From contig NZ_CP044532.1 in NCBI RefSeq assembly GCF_026427775.1, positions 4,464,001 through 4,528,000 on the forward strand: a DNA stretch of 64,000 nucleotides. Reading direction: 5' to 3'. A model generated the notes under the pieces. That model saw only the letters and a program-made list of their open reading frames with translations, was not told the origin of the DNA and searched no databases. A program made the position numbers and the translations under genes. This document shows positions 23,153 to 31,492 of the stretch, one piece after another. This stretch comes from Arthrobacter sp. CDRTa11 (GTDB lineage: Bacteria > Actinomycetota > Actinomycetes > Actinomycetales > Micrococcaceae). The stretch's first letter is position 1; each line of letters opens with the position of its first letter.

Positions 23153-23611
23153 ATGGGACGGGGAAGGTCCCTTATGGATTTTGTTATTCCGGTCCGTCAG
23201 TCGAATCGTCGCTTCACTGTTGACGAGAAAAACGCGATTCTGGATGAGAACGAAAAGTGCCTTGAGCTAGGCTCCAAGACCGCCCTTGCGAGGGCGGTCG
23301 GAGTCAAGGCCGAGACCATCCGAGAGTGGGCAATCGACCGGGAATCCGGTGATCTGCCGGCCGATTCAAGATGGAAGGATCCGCGATTGAATGCAGGCGA
23401 TAAGAAGCAACTCAAACGCGTTCTGAAGGAGAACGAGATTCTCAAGGCCAAGCTGGCCAGGTCCGAGGCCGCGGTGGACATCTTGGGAAAAGCTTCCGCG
23501 CTCTTGGACGCCATGGCCAAGAGCGCGGCGGCGACCGAACCGCAACTGGAGGAGCCGGAGCCGGGGCGTCCGGAGTGGTTGATGCCAAAGCCTGGAAAGA
23601 CATCGCCCTGA
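23153..23611 (+). CDS. IS3 transposase OrfA
   Basis: A 152-aa DNA-binding subunit. A helix-turn-helix (LGSKTALARAVGVKAETIREWAI) near residue 45 is followed by a coiled coil or leucine-zipper stretch (KKQLKRVLKENEILKAKLARSEAAVDILGKASAL). ATG 23153 follows a GGAGGAG ribosome site; an earlier in-frame TTG is less likely. OrfB lies in the -1 frame and overlaps by 37 nt, the usual IS3 layout for frameshift production of OrfAB, although I saw no classic A6G slippery site. Confidence 0.85.
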   Translation: MGRGRSLMDFVIPVRQSNRRFTVDEKNAILDENEKCLELGSKTALARAVGVKAETIREWAIDRESGDLPADSRWKDPRLNAGDKKQLKRVLKENEILKAKLARSEAAVDILGKASALLDAMAKSAAATEPQLEEPEPGRPEWLMPKPGKTSP

Positions 23612-24618
23612 CCTTCGCCCGGAACCTGGTCACGGCCGGCTGGTCAGCGGTCAAAGCCTGCGCCCTGGTTGGCGTGCACCGCACCGCCTGGTACCGGCAT
23701 CAGAATCCTCCCGGCCTGGCCGGGATCACCGTTCCGCATGTCGACCGTGACTACCCGAACCGGATCACCACGGCCGAGTCCGACGAGTTCATGGGACTGC
23801 TTAATTCCGAGGAATACGGGAACCTTTCGGTCACACAGGCCTATTACCGGATGCTGGACGCGGGTTACTGCCCGTTCTCGATCGCCGCAGCGCACCGGAT
23901 CGTGGCCCGGCATGGGCAGAACGGAGACCGCCGCGAACAACGCACCGGCACCGGGCCCAAAAGAGCCAAACCAGTCCACGCTGCGACGGCTCCGAACCAG
24001 CTCTGGAGCTGGGACATCACCACGCTCCACGGCCCCGGCAAACACACCTACAAGCTCTACACAATCATGGACGTGTTCTCCCGCAAGGTCGTCGGTCACC
24101 GCGTCGAATACACCGAAACGGCCGCCCTTGCCTCAGCACTTATCAGGGACGCCGTCGCCGACAACAATCACCGGCCCGCCGTGATCCATGCCGACAACGG
24201 GGCGCCGATGCGGGCAGCCACGACGTTGGACCTGGCCCGCGCCTTGGGCATCACTTTGTCCTACTCCCGGCCACGGGTCTCTGACGACAACCCCTATTCA
24301 GAGGCCTTGTTCAAAACCGTGAAATACGACCTGGACTTCCCCCGCCGGTTCCAAGATCTGCAGCACGCACGGGACCACATGGCGGCGTTCTTCACCGGCT
24401 ACAACACCCACCACCGCCACAGCGGCCTGAACTACTACACCCCGGACACCGTCCACCATGGACTCGTCCGGCAAGCACGCCAGCAACGCCAAGACACACT
24501 CGATACCTGCTACGCCCGCAACCCACACCGATACCGACACAGGCCCGCCGCGCCAGGAGTCCCACTCACAGCGGGCATCAACAACAAACAAACCACCCGG
24601 CTGTCACAAACAGCTTGA
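23575..24618 (+). CDS. IS3 transposase OrfB (DDE integrase core)
   Basis: A 347-aa catalytic subunit. The integrase core is intact: first Asp in WSWDITTLHG, second in VIHADNGAPM, and the Glu in DDNPYSEALFKTVKYD, followed by the HHRHSGLNYYTPDTVHHG block typical of IS3-family OrfB. The N-terminal HTH_21-like region has VTQAYYRMLDAGYCPFSIAAAHRI. It starts at GTG 23575, or is made as an OrfAB fusion by -1 frameshift. Confidence 0.9.
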   Translation: MVDAKAWKDIALTFARNLVTAGWSAVKACALVGVHRTAWYRHQNPPGLAGITVPHVDRDYPNRITTAESDEFMGLLNSEEYGNLSVTQAYYRMLDAGYCPFSIAAAHRIVARHGQNGDRREQRTGTGPKRAKPVHAATAPNQLWSWDITTLHGPGKHTYKLYTIMDVFSRKVVGHRVEYTETAALASALIRDAVADNNHRPAVIHADNGAPMRAATTLDLARALGITLSYSRPRVSDDNPYSEALFKTVKYDLDFPRRFQDLQHARDHMAAFFTGYNTHHRHSGLNYYTPDTVHHGLVRQARQQRQDTLDTCYARNPHRYRHRPAAPGVPLTAGINNKQTTRLSQTA

Positions 24619-24696
24619 TAAATACCGGCCCCAAGCCGTTCATGCGGGGCAAAACCGCTCGTGCGGCGGGGCCGGCCGCAGCCCCCGGCTCCTCCG

Positions 24697-25461
24697 TCAG
24701 GCTTTCGCGAGTACGATCGGCTGGTAGTAGCCGCTGACGTCAGGCATGAGCCATTCGACGGCGGTAAACCCGGCCGATATCAGCAGGCTTTCGAGTTTCG
24801 CGCGCTGCAGGGCCCGGTAGCGTGTCGTACCCGAGCTCGCCCGCCATGATCCGGCCGCCTCTTCGGCGAAAGTGAACAATTCGATATCCACATACTCCGC
24901 GTCCGCCGACCACCGCCACACCTGGCCCGATCCATGCCGCGACCCGACTTCCCCGTGGACAGAGATCGGGACCCCGTCGGGACGGATGAGTCTCAACGCG
25001 TCATAGTCGCGAAGAGAGGCGAGCAACAGCCCGGCTGGCCGCAGGCAGGCACGAACACTGCTCAAGGCATTTTGCAGGTGCTCGTCAGTGAGCAGGTGCG
25101 GCAGGGCGTTATCGCACGAGATAACCACATCGAAGGTCCCTTCGACGTGGTCGCGGATCTCGCGGACGTCGCAGATCTTGAAATCGACGTCGATTCTTCT
25201 CTCGGCCGCCTCCACGCGGGCCCGGTCAATTGCCGCTTTACTCACGTCGCTCGCTGTCACGCCGTATCCAAGCGTCGCCAGCGGCAGGGCCTGGGTTCCG
25301 ATGCCGCAGGTGCAGTCCAGCAGGCGCCCTTCCGGGATCCCGTGCTGGGCGAGGATGCCGGCGATGACCTGCCCGTGCCACTGGGCCGCTGACCACCAGT
25401 CAGCGAAGAGCCGGTGATACTCGGGCGCGAGGTCGTCATAGAACTGTTCCGGGGTGGCCAT
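24697..25461 (-). CDS. Class I SAM-dependent methyltransferase
   Basis: A 254-aa enzyme. The SAM-binding motif I is LLDCTCGIGTQALPLA near residue 45; ASDVSKAAIDRAR is motif II, and DVVISCDNALPHLL is the post-I acidic region. The fold and the ATPEQFYDDLAPEYHRLFADWW opening resemble glycine/sarcosine N-methyltransferase-like proteins, but I cannot assign the substrate. ATG 25461 is preferred with ACAGG upstream; the frame stays open further upstream into the GntR gene without homology. It lies downstream of GntR on the same strand (28 nt), possibly one transcript. Confidence 0.82.
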   Translation of the reverse strand: MATPEQFYDDLAPEYHRLFADWWSAAQWHGQVIAGILAQHGIPEGRLLDCTCGIGTQALPLATLGYGVTASDVSKAAIDRARVEAAERRIDVDFKICDVREIRDHVEGTFDVVISCDNALPHLLTDEHLQNALSSVRACLRPAGLLLASLRDYDALRLIRPDGVPISVHGEVGSRHGSGQVWRWSADAEYVDIELFTFAEEAAGSWRASSGTTRYRALQRAKLESLLISAGFTAVEWLMPDVSGYYQPIVLAKA

Positions 25462-25489
25462 ACCTGTGAAACCTCGCCTTCTCAGCCTG

Positions 25490-26230
25490 CTAGCCGGAAG
25501 ATTCGGTGTGGGAAGAGCCCAGGAATCCATGCAGCAATGAAGCCGTTCCCTGAAGATGGTTCTGGGCCGCCCGGAATGCTTCCTCGCCGTCGCCCCGGAG
25601 GATGGCGTCCATAATCTCCTGGTGCTGCCGGTTCGAGTGTTCAAGGTTGGGCTCAAGGAGGGGTATCCGGTCCAAAAGGTCATTGACCCTGGAACGGACA
25701 TCGGCCACTGCACTGGCCAGGCTTGGCGATCCCGTCACTTCCGCAATGGCCACGTGGAACCTTGCATCCTTGGGCCGGTACAGGTGGGCAGGTGCGGCCG
25801 CCACCTCAGCCAGCGTCTTCACCAGGTGGCTCCGCTGTGCCGGGGACAGCGTGGCTTTGGCTGCCAGGGATGCGGCCGCCGGTTCCAGCACGCTACGGAG
25901 GGTCAGGACGTCCTCCACCTCACCCGGGTCCAGTTCCGGGTAGGACCCCGGGCTGGCGGAGGGCCGGCTACACACATACGTTCCCCCATAACGGCCGCGC
26001 TGAACCTCGACGTATCCCGCTTTCTGCAGTTCGGCCAAGGCATCCCGCAGCGTGGCCCGGGACACCCCCAGCAGCTCCGCAAGTTCGCGTTCCGCCGGCA
26101 GCTTCTCCCCCACCGCGAAGAGGCCGAGCTTAATGTTCTGGAGCAGGCGTTCGATGGTTTCCTCGAAGGCGTTTCCGTGCCGGGCAGGACGAAGGATCCG
26201 CGTGCGGGTCTCGAACAGTTCTTCTTCCAT
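25490..26230 (-). CDS. GntR-family (FadR subfamily) regulator
   Basis: A 246-aa regulator. The winged helix is at about 20-90 (FEETIERLLQNIKLGLFAVGEKLPAERELAELLGVSRATLRDALAELQKAGYVEVQRGRYGGTYV). The all-helical FadR/FCD ligand domain has metal-ligand-like residues in DARFHVAIAEVTGS and EHSNRQHQEIMDAI. It is divergent from the permease-led catabolic operon, with a perfect 7-bp inverted repeat (26388-26405) just before the operon. It is the likely repressor, with an operon metabolite such as ethanolamine or its gamma-glutamyl derivative as inducer (inference). Confidence 0.88.
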   Translation of the reverse strand: MEEELFETRTRILRPARHGNAFEETIERLLQNIKLGLFAVGEKLPAERELAELLGVSRATLRDALAELQKAGYVEVQRGRYGGTYVCSRPSASPGSYPELDPGEVEDVLTLRSVLEPAAASLAAKATLSPAQRSHLVKTLAEVAAAPAHLYRPKDARFHVAIAEVTGSPSLASAVADVRSRVNDLLDRIPLLEPNLEHSNRQHQEIMDAILRGDGEEAFRAAQNHLQGTASLLHGFLGSSHTESSG

Positions 26231-26387
26231 GCACTCATCATAATCGGCCCGAAATAATGCCTTTGGATGGAAGCCAAAAGGCCTTTCTTACACCCTCCAC
26301 GGGGTGAATCAGCACAGAAAAACAAGGAAATGCCAAACTCGAGCTCTTGACGCCGCCGGTGATCTGCCACACACTGTAACGAGCTTA

Positions 26388-26405
26388 TGGTCTGAATCCA
26401 GACCA
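26388..26405. promoter_or_regulatory. Candidate GntR operator
   Basis: TGGTCTG-AATC-CAGACCA, a perfect dyad 25 nt upstream of the permease GTG. TGGTC/GACCA half-sites are typical of FadR-subfamily operators such as that of PdhR. It is the only strong dyad I saw between the regulator and the operon. Confidence 0.55.
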
Positions 26406-26430
26406 ATGCCCTTGGATGAAGGGATTTACA

Positions 26431-27900
26431 GTGTCATTCTCTGATTCAATCAAACCAACGGAAGACAAGCAGTATCTGGAGCATCGGCAGCTGAAGCGCG
26501 GTGCCGCGGGCTGGATCCTGCTTGCCGGCCTCGGCGTCGCTTACGTGATCTCCGGCGACTTTGCGGGCTGGAACCTTGGCCTGGCCCAGGGCGGCTGGGG
26601 CGGGCTGCTCATTGCCTTTGTACTCATGGGCATCATGTACACCTGCATGGCGTACGGCCTGGCCGAACTGTCCTCCACGCTGCCGGCCGCGGGCGCCGGT
26701 TACGGCTTCGCCCGCCGGGCGCTGGGGCCATTGGGCGGTTTTGCCACCGGAATGGCCGTCCTTATTGAGTACGCGGTCGCACCGGCGGCGATAGCCATCT
26801 TTATCGGCGGCTACGTTGAAGCCCTGGGGCTCTTCGGCCTGACGAACTCCTGGCCGGTTTACCTGGTGACCTACGCGGTCTTCGTCGGCATCCACCTTCG
26901 CGGCGTTGGCGAGGCGCTCAAAATGATCTTTGGTATCACGGCGGTGGCCGTCATCGCCCTGGTCGCCGTGGTCATCGGCCTCCTTCCGAAGTTCAATGCC
27001 CAGAACCTCTTTGACATCGTCCCGGACGGCTCCCCGGCGTCGAGTGCTTTCCTGCCGATGGGAATCGGCGGCGTGGTTGGTGCCCTGGTCTACGGGATCT
27101 GGTTTTTCCTTGCCGTGGAAGGCGTTCCCCTGGCCGCTGAAGAGACCGCCAACCCGAAGAAGGATATGCCCCGGGGCATCATGGTTGCCGTCCTGATCCT
27201 GGTGGTTTTCGGGGCACTGATGCTGGTGCTGGTACCGGGTGCTGCCGGGTCTGCGGCGATGAGCACATCCAATAACCCGCTCCCGGAGGCCCTGCGCCTG
27301 GCATACGGCGGAAACACGTTCCTGGCCGACTTCGTCAACTACGCCGGCCTGGCCGGGCTGGTAGCCAGCTTCTTTTCCATCATCTACGCCTACTCCCGCC
27401 AGCTCTTCGCGCTGTCCCGGGCTGGATATCTCCCCAAGTGGCTCTCGCTGACCGGCAAGCGCCGAACCCCTTACTGGGCACTGATCGTGCCGGGAACCCT
27501 TGGTTTCATCCTTGCGGCAGCCACCGGCAACGGCGCGCTCCTGATCAACATCGCCGTCTTTGGTGCCACCGTGTCCTATGTCCTCCTGAACCTCTCCCAC
27601 ATCGTGCTGAGGAAAAAAGAACCCGATCTGCCCCGCGGGTACCTCACCCCCGGCGGCGTCGTCACGACGTCGATCGCACTGGTTCTGGCTGCGGTGGCCG
27701 TCGTCGCAACTTTTGTGGTGGATGTGTTCGCGGCATCCATAACAGCCGCAATATTCGGCGCCGCGCTCCTCTACTACTGGTTCTTCAGCCGCCACCGGAT
27801 CGTTGCCGGCGCTCCGGAGGAGGAATTCGCGCAGCTGGCCGCCGCCGAGGCTGAACTGAAAACCGGCAAACGGGCGGCCCCCGACACCCTTTCCCTCTAA
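26431..27900 (+). CDS. APC-family permease, ethanolamine permease type
   Basis: A 489-aa transporter with about 12 membrane helices. It matches the ethanolamine-permease subgroup: YLEHRQLKRGAAGWILLAGLGVAYVISGDFAGWNLGLAQGGWGG at the start, AAGAGYGFARRALGPLGGF, and VEGVPLAAEETANPKKDMPRG in the loop after helix 6. Amino acid or amine import by proton symport is expected. GTG 26431 is chosen because GAAGGGA lies 7 nt upstream; an in-frame ATG at 26416 lacks a ribosome site. It is first in a five-gene run with the glutamine synthetase-like ligase 26 nt downstream. Confidence 0.88.
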   Translation: MSFSDSIKPTEDKQYLEHRQLKRGAAGWILLAGLGVAYVISGDFAGWNLGLAQGGWGGLLIAFVLMGIMYTCMAYGLAELSSTLPAAGAGYGFARRALGPLGGFATGMAVLIEYAVAPAAIAIFIGGYVEALGLFGLTNSWPVYLVTYAVFVGIHLRGVGEALKMIFGITAVAVIALVAVVIGLLPKFNAQNLFDIVPDGSPASSAFLPMGIGGVVGALVYGIWFFLAVEGVPLAAEETANPKKDMPRGIMVAVLILVVFGALMLVLVPGAAGSAAMSTSNNPLPEALRLAYGGNTFLADFVNYAGLAGLVASFFSIIYAYSRQLFALSRAGYLPKWLSLTGKRRTPYWALIVPGTLGFILAAATGNGALLINIAVFGATVSYVLLNLSHIVLRKKEPDLPRGYLTPGGVVTTSIALVLAAVAVVATFVVDVFAASITAAIFGAALLYYWFFSRHRIVAGAPEEEFAQLAAAEAELKTGKRAAPDTLSL

Positions 27901-27926
27901 AATTGATCAAGGCGACGGATACAAAC

Positions 27927-29309
27927 ATGACAAATCAAACAAGTGGAACCTCCAAGCACGGCCAACTGGGCGTTGACGAACTGCGGGACCTGGTAGCCTC
28001 CGGCGAAATCGACACCGTTGTTGTTGCCATCACAGATTCAATGGGCCGCCTCCAGGGGAAAAGATGCGGCGCACGGTCCTTCCTCGACGACGTACTCGGG
28101 CACGGTGCCGAAGGCTGTAATTACCTTTTGGCCGTCGACGTGGAAATGAACACCATTGACGGCTACTCCATGTCTTCCTGGGCCAACGGCTACGGGGACA
28201 TGGTGATGCAGCCGGACGTCTCCACCCTGCGCCGGGTGCCGTGGCTGGAAGGTACCGCAATGATCCAGTGCGACATCCACTGGCTCGACGGCAGCCCGGT
28301 GGTCCAGTCGCCCCGGCAGATCCTGCGCGCACAGATCGACCGCCTGGAGGCGCTGGGCTACCGGGCCCACATCGGCACCGAACTCGAATTCATCATGTTC
28401 GACGACACCTACGAAGAAGCGTGGGACAAGAACTACGAAGGCCTCTCCCCCTCGACGCGTTACAACGTGGACTATTCCCTCCTGGCCACGGCCAGGCTGG
28501 AACCGGTGATCCGAAGCATCCGGAACGGAATGGAAAAAGCCGGGCTCGTCGTCGAATCTTCCAAAGGCGAGTGCAACCTGGGGCAGCAGGAGATCACCTT
28601 TCGCTACGCAGAAGCCCTTGCTGCCTGCGACAACCATGTGTTTTACAAAAACGGGGCCAAGGAAATCGCCGCGCAGCAGGGCAAGAGCATCACGTTCATG
28701 GCGAAGTACAACGAACGTGAGGGCAGTTCCTGCCACATCCATTTCAGCCTGACGGACCTGGACGGCAACCCCGTCCTAGCCGGTGAGGGCCAGCATGGCT
28801 TCAGCCCTGTGATGGAGCACTTCATCGCCGGCCAGCTGGCCGCGCTGAAGGAGCTGGCGTACTTCGTTGCCCCGAACATCAATTCCTACAAGCGGTTTGT
28901 GGAAGGCAGCTTCGCCCCCACGGCCATCGCCTGGGGGCTGGACAACCGCAGCTGCGCACTGCGCATCGTGGGACGCGGCCCCGGCATGCGGGTGGAAAAC
29001 CGCGTGGGAGGCGGCGACGTCAACCCTTATCTGGCAGCAGCGGCCCTCATCGCAGCCGCCATCCATGGCATCGAGAACCAGCTCCCGCTCGAGCCGATCA
29101 TGACCGGGAACGCGTACCAGTCCAACGCTGACCGCATCCCGACCAACCTGCGGGACTCTCGGGCCCTGCTGGCCGACAGCGAGATTGCACGCAAGGCATT
29201 TGGCGATGAAGTGGTGGACCACTATGTCTTGGCGGCCGGCGTCGAACTGAAGGCCTTCGACAGCGCAGTGACGGACTGGGAGCGCAAGCGTGTCTTTGAG
29301 CGGCTCTGA
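27927..29309 (+). CDS. Glutamine synthetase-fold gamma-glutamyl-amine ligase
   Basis: A 460-aa enzyme of the GlnA-like group that joins glutamate to an amine using ATP. Metal/glutamate motifs are seen: IGTELEFIMFDDTYEEA, SSKGECNLGQQEITFRY, SSCHIHFSLTD and NINSYKRFVEGSFAPTAIAWGLDNRSCALRIVG. It lacks the adenylylation loop of housekeeping GlnA, as do the polyamine (PuuA, GlnA3) and ethanolamine (GlnA4) ligases. With an ethanolamine-type permease upstream, gamma-glutamylethanolamide formation is the best guess; putrescine or another amine is possible. ATG 27927 is preferred over TTG 27903. The 3' end overlaps the next gene by 20 nt. Confidence 0.87.
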   Translation: MTNQTSGTSKHGQLGVDELRDLVASGEIDTVVVAITDSMGRLQGKRCGARSFLDDVLGHGAEGCNYLLAVDVEMNTIDGYSMSSWANGYGDMVMQPDVSTLRRVPWLEGTAMIQCDIHWLDGSPVVQSPRQILRAQIDRLEALGYRAHIGTELEFIMFDDTYEEAWDKNYEGLSPSTRYNVDYSLLATARLEPVIRSIRNGMEKAGLVVESSKGECNLGQQEITFRYAEALAACDNHVFYKNGAKEIAAQQGKSITFMAKYNEREGSSCHIHFSLTDLDGNPVLAGEGQHGFSPVMEHFIAGQLAALKELAYFVAPNINSYKRFVEGSFAPTAIAWGLDNRSCALRIVGRGPGMRVENRVGGGDVNPYLAAAALIAAAIHGIENQLPLEPIMTGNAYQSNADRIPTNLRDSRALLADSEIARKAFGDEVVDHYVLAAGVELKAFDSAVTDWERKRVFERL

Positions 29310-30117
29310 TACCTACCGCCCGCGCATCGGGCTGACCACCTACTTCCAGGAAGCGTCCTGGGGCGTTTGGACAGCGGATGCGGCAATCCTGCCGGGGACG
29401 TACGTGCAGGCGGTTGTCTCCGCCGGCGGAACCCCTGTCCTCTTGCCGCCTGTCGGCACTGATCCCTCCATTGTGGAGGTCCTGGACGGGCTGATCATTT
29501 CCGGCGGCAGCGATGTTGGCCCCGAACAGTACGGTGCCGAGCCGCACCGGCTCACCCGGGCCCAACCGGCCAGGGATGAGCACGACATTGCCCTCACCAG
29601 GGCAGCGCTGGAGGCCGGGGTGCCCCTCTTCGCCATCTGCCGGGGAGCCCAGATCCTCAACGTTGCCCTGGGCGGAACCCTGCTCCAGCACATCCCGGAC
29701 GTGAACCCGGAAGCCGAATACCAGCCCGCCCCGGGTGTCTACGGCAGCGTCGGGTTCACCAGCCTGCCGGGAAGCATCACCCGGGAACTGCTGGGACCCG
29801 TGGCCAGCGCACCGTGCTACCACCACCAGGCGATTGACGGCCTGGCGGACGGGCTGCGCGTCGCGGCATCAGCGGCCGACGGCACCATCGAAGCGGTGGA
29901 AACGACGTCGGGCGGGTGGGTGCTCGGAGTCCAGTTTCACCCCGAACATAACCCCTCCGACCTCCGGCTTTTCAGGGGGTTCGTCGAGGCCGCATCCGAC
30001 TACCGCGCCGCGGCCAACCAACGCCCGGCCAACCAGCGCAAAGAAGCCAACGACAGCCCCGCAGACAACCTCCGCACAGAACGAATGGAGAACCCAATTC
30101 ATGTCCAGCACCTATGA
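29290..30117 (+). CDS. Gamma-glutamyl amide hydrolase, class I GATase (PuuD-like)
   Basis: A 275-aa hydrolase. The class I glutamine-amidotransferase triad is present: the nucleophile Cys in FAICRGAQILN near residue 117, and the His and Glu in GVQFHPEHN near 217. LIISGGSDVGPEQYG matches the PuuD opening. It should cleave the gamma-glutamyl bond of the pathway end product (gamma-glutamyl-GABA in the putrescine route, gamma-glutamylglycine in the ethanolamine route) and release glutamate. The C-terminal ~35 residues are a low-complexity Asn/Ala/Gln/Pro tail. It overlaps the ligase by 20 nt and the aldehyde dehydrogenase by 17 nt, so translation is coupled. Confidence 0.88.
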   Translation: MSLSGSDTYRPRIGLTTYFQEASWGVWTADAAILPGTYVQAVVSAGGTPVLLPPVGTDPSIVEVLDGLIISGGSDVGPEQYGAEPHRLTRAQPARDEHDIALTRAALEAGVPLFAICRGAQILNVALGGTLLQHIPDVNPEAEYQPAPGVYGSVGFTSLPGSITRELLGPVASAPCYHHQAIDGLADGLRVAASAADGTIEAVETTSGGWVLGVQFHPEHNPSDLRLFRGFVEAASDYRAAANQRPANQRKEANDSPADNLRTERMENPIHVQHL

Positions 30118-31465
30118 CGTTCTGAATCCGGCCACCGAAGAAGTCATCGAGACCATCGCCCTTGCCTCACTGGAGGAAACAGACGCCGCGATCGCCAAGG
30201 CCGAGCGGGCTTTCGCGACGTGGCGCCAAGTAGCTCCCGCAGACAGGGCGATGCTCCTGCGCCGCTTCGCCGCCGCCGTCGACGCCGACCGTGAAAACCT
30301 CGCCCTGCTGGAGGTCTACAACGCGGGCCACACCATCGGCAATGCCCGGTGGGAGGCCGGAAACGTCCGGGACGTCCTGGAGTACTACGCCGCCGCACCC
30401 GAGCGTCACCTCGGGCAGCAGATTCCGGTAGCGGGCGGAATCAACGTCACCTTCCACGAGCCCCTCGGTGTTGTGGGGATCATCGTCCCCTGGAACTTCC
30501 CCATGCCCATCGCAGCCTGGGGATTCGCCCCCGCCCTTGCCGCCGGCAACACAGTGGTGCTGAAACCCGCGGAGCTGACTCCCCTGACCGCTATCCGGCT
30601 GGGGCAGCTGGCGAAGGAAGCAGGGCTGCCCGAGGGCGTCCTGAATATCATCCCGGGCAAGGGTTCGGTCGTGGGCGAACGGTTCGTGACCCACCCGTCG
30701 GTGCGGAAGGTTGTCTTCACGGGCTCAACCGGCGTCGGCAAACGCATCATGGCGGGCTGCGCCGAGCAACTCAAGCCAGTAACGCTGGAACTGGGCGGCA
30801 AGAGCGCCAACATCATCTTCGCCGATTCCGATCTTGAAGCCGCCGCAGCGGCGGCCCCCGGAGGGGCTTTCGACAACGCCGGGCAGGACTGCTGCTCCCG
30901 CTCCAGGATCCTGGTCCAGGACAGCGTGTACGAAAAGTTCCTCGAGCTCCTGGAACCGGTGGTCAAGGCCCTGCAGGTGGGCGACCCCGGCGACGAGGAT
31001 TCCTTCATGGGACCGTTGATTTCGGCCGGCCAGCGCAACACGGTGTCCGGGTACGTCCCCGACGGATCCCCCATCGCGTTTCAGGGATCCGCCCCGGACG
31101 GCAAGGGTTTCTGGTTCCCGCCCACCGTGCTGACGCCGTCCCGGGAAGACCGGGTCATGCACGAGGAAATCTTCGGCCCTGTAGTGGCCGTGGTTCCCTT
31201 CAGCGACGAACCCGATGCGCTCCGGCTGGCCAACGATTCGATCTACGGGCTCTCGGGATCCATCTGGACCCGCGACGTCGGACGGGCGCTGAGGATGGCC
31301 CGCGGACTTGAGTCAGGGAACCTCTCGGTCAATTCCCACTCATCGGTGCGCTACTCCACACCCTTCGGAGGCTTCAAGCAGTCAGGGCTGGGACGCGAAC
31401 TTGGCCCGGACGCCCTTGACGCCTTCACCGAGACCAAAAACGTCTTCATCTCCACCAACCCCTAA
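30101..31465 (+). CDS. Aldehyde dehydrogenase (PuuC-like role)
   Basis: A 454-aa NAD(P)-dependent enzyme. Landmarks are PWNFPMPIAAWGFAPALAAGNTVVLKPAE (cofactor site), FTGSTGVGKRIM, the general-base Glu in LELGGKSANIIF, the catalytic Cys in GQDCCSRSR (C264) and EIFGPVVAVVPF. It should oxidise a gamma-glutamyl-amino-aldehyde to the acid, one step before the hydrolase. ATG 30101 with GGAG upstream sets the start; a longer frame back to 29735 is antisense-like noise over the hydrolase gene. Confidence 0.9.
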   Translation: MSSTYDVLNPATEEVIETIALASLEETDAAIAKAERAFATWRQVAPADRAMLLRRFAAAVDADRENLALLEVYNAGHTIGNARWEAGNVRDVLEYYAAAPERHLGQQIPVAGGINVTFHEPLGVVGIIVPWNFPMPIAAWGFAPALAAGNTVVLKPAELTPLTAIRLGQLAKEAGLPEGVLNIIPGKGSVVGERFVTHPSVRKVVFTGSTGVGKRIMAGCAEQLKPVTLELGGKSANIIFADSDLEAAAAAAPGGAFDNAGQDCCSRSRILVQDSVYEKFLELLEPVVKALQVGDPGDEDSFMGPLISAGQRNTVSGYVPDGSPIAFQGSAPDGKGFWFPPTVLTPSREDRVMHEEIFGPVVAVVPFSDEPDALRLANDSIYGLSGSIWTRDVGRALRMARGLESGNLSVNSHSSVRYSTPFGGFKQSGLGRELGPDALDAFTETKNVFISTNP

Positions 31466-31492
31466 CGTCGCCACCAGTAAGGAAAGCCAGAA

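Larger units (their letters stand above)
23101..24624 (+). mobile_element. IS3-family insertion sequence
   Basis: About 1.52 kb with two overlapping transposase frames. The ends show imperfect inverted repeats: left TCAGGCTCTTGTGTGACAG, right (complement) TCAAGCTGTTTGTGACAG, with one gap and two mismatches. The outermost bases match less well, so the exact borders are uncertain by a few nt, and I could not identify a target duplication. Both frames are open and the DDE region is present, so it may be active. Confidence 0.8.

Noticed and set aside
26446..27795. Minus-strand 449-codon frame opposite the ethanolamine-type permease
   Set aside because: Charged, His/Gln/Gly-rich nonsense; the plus-strand product is a clear 12-helix permease.
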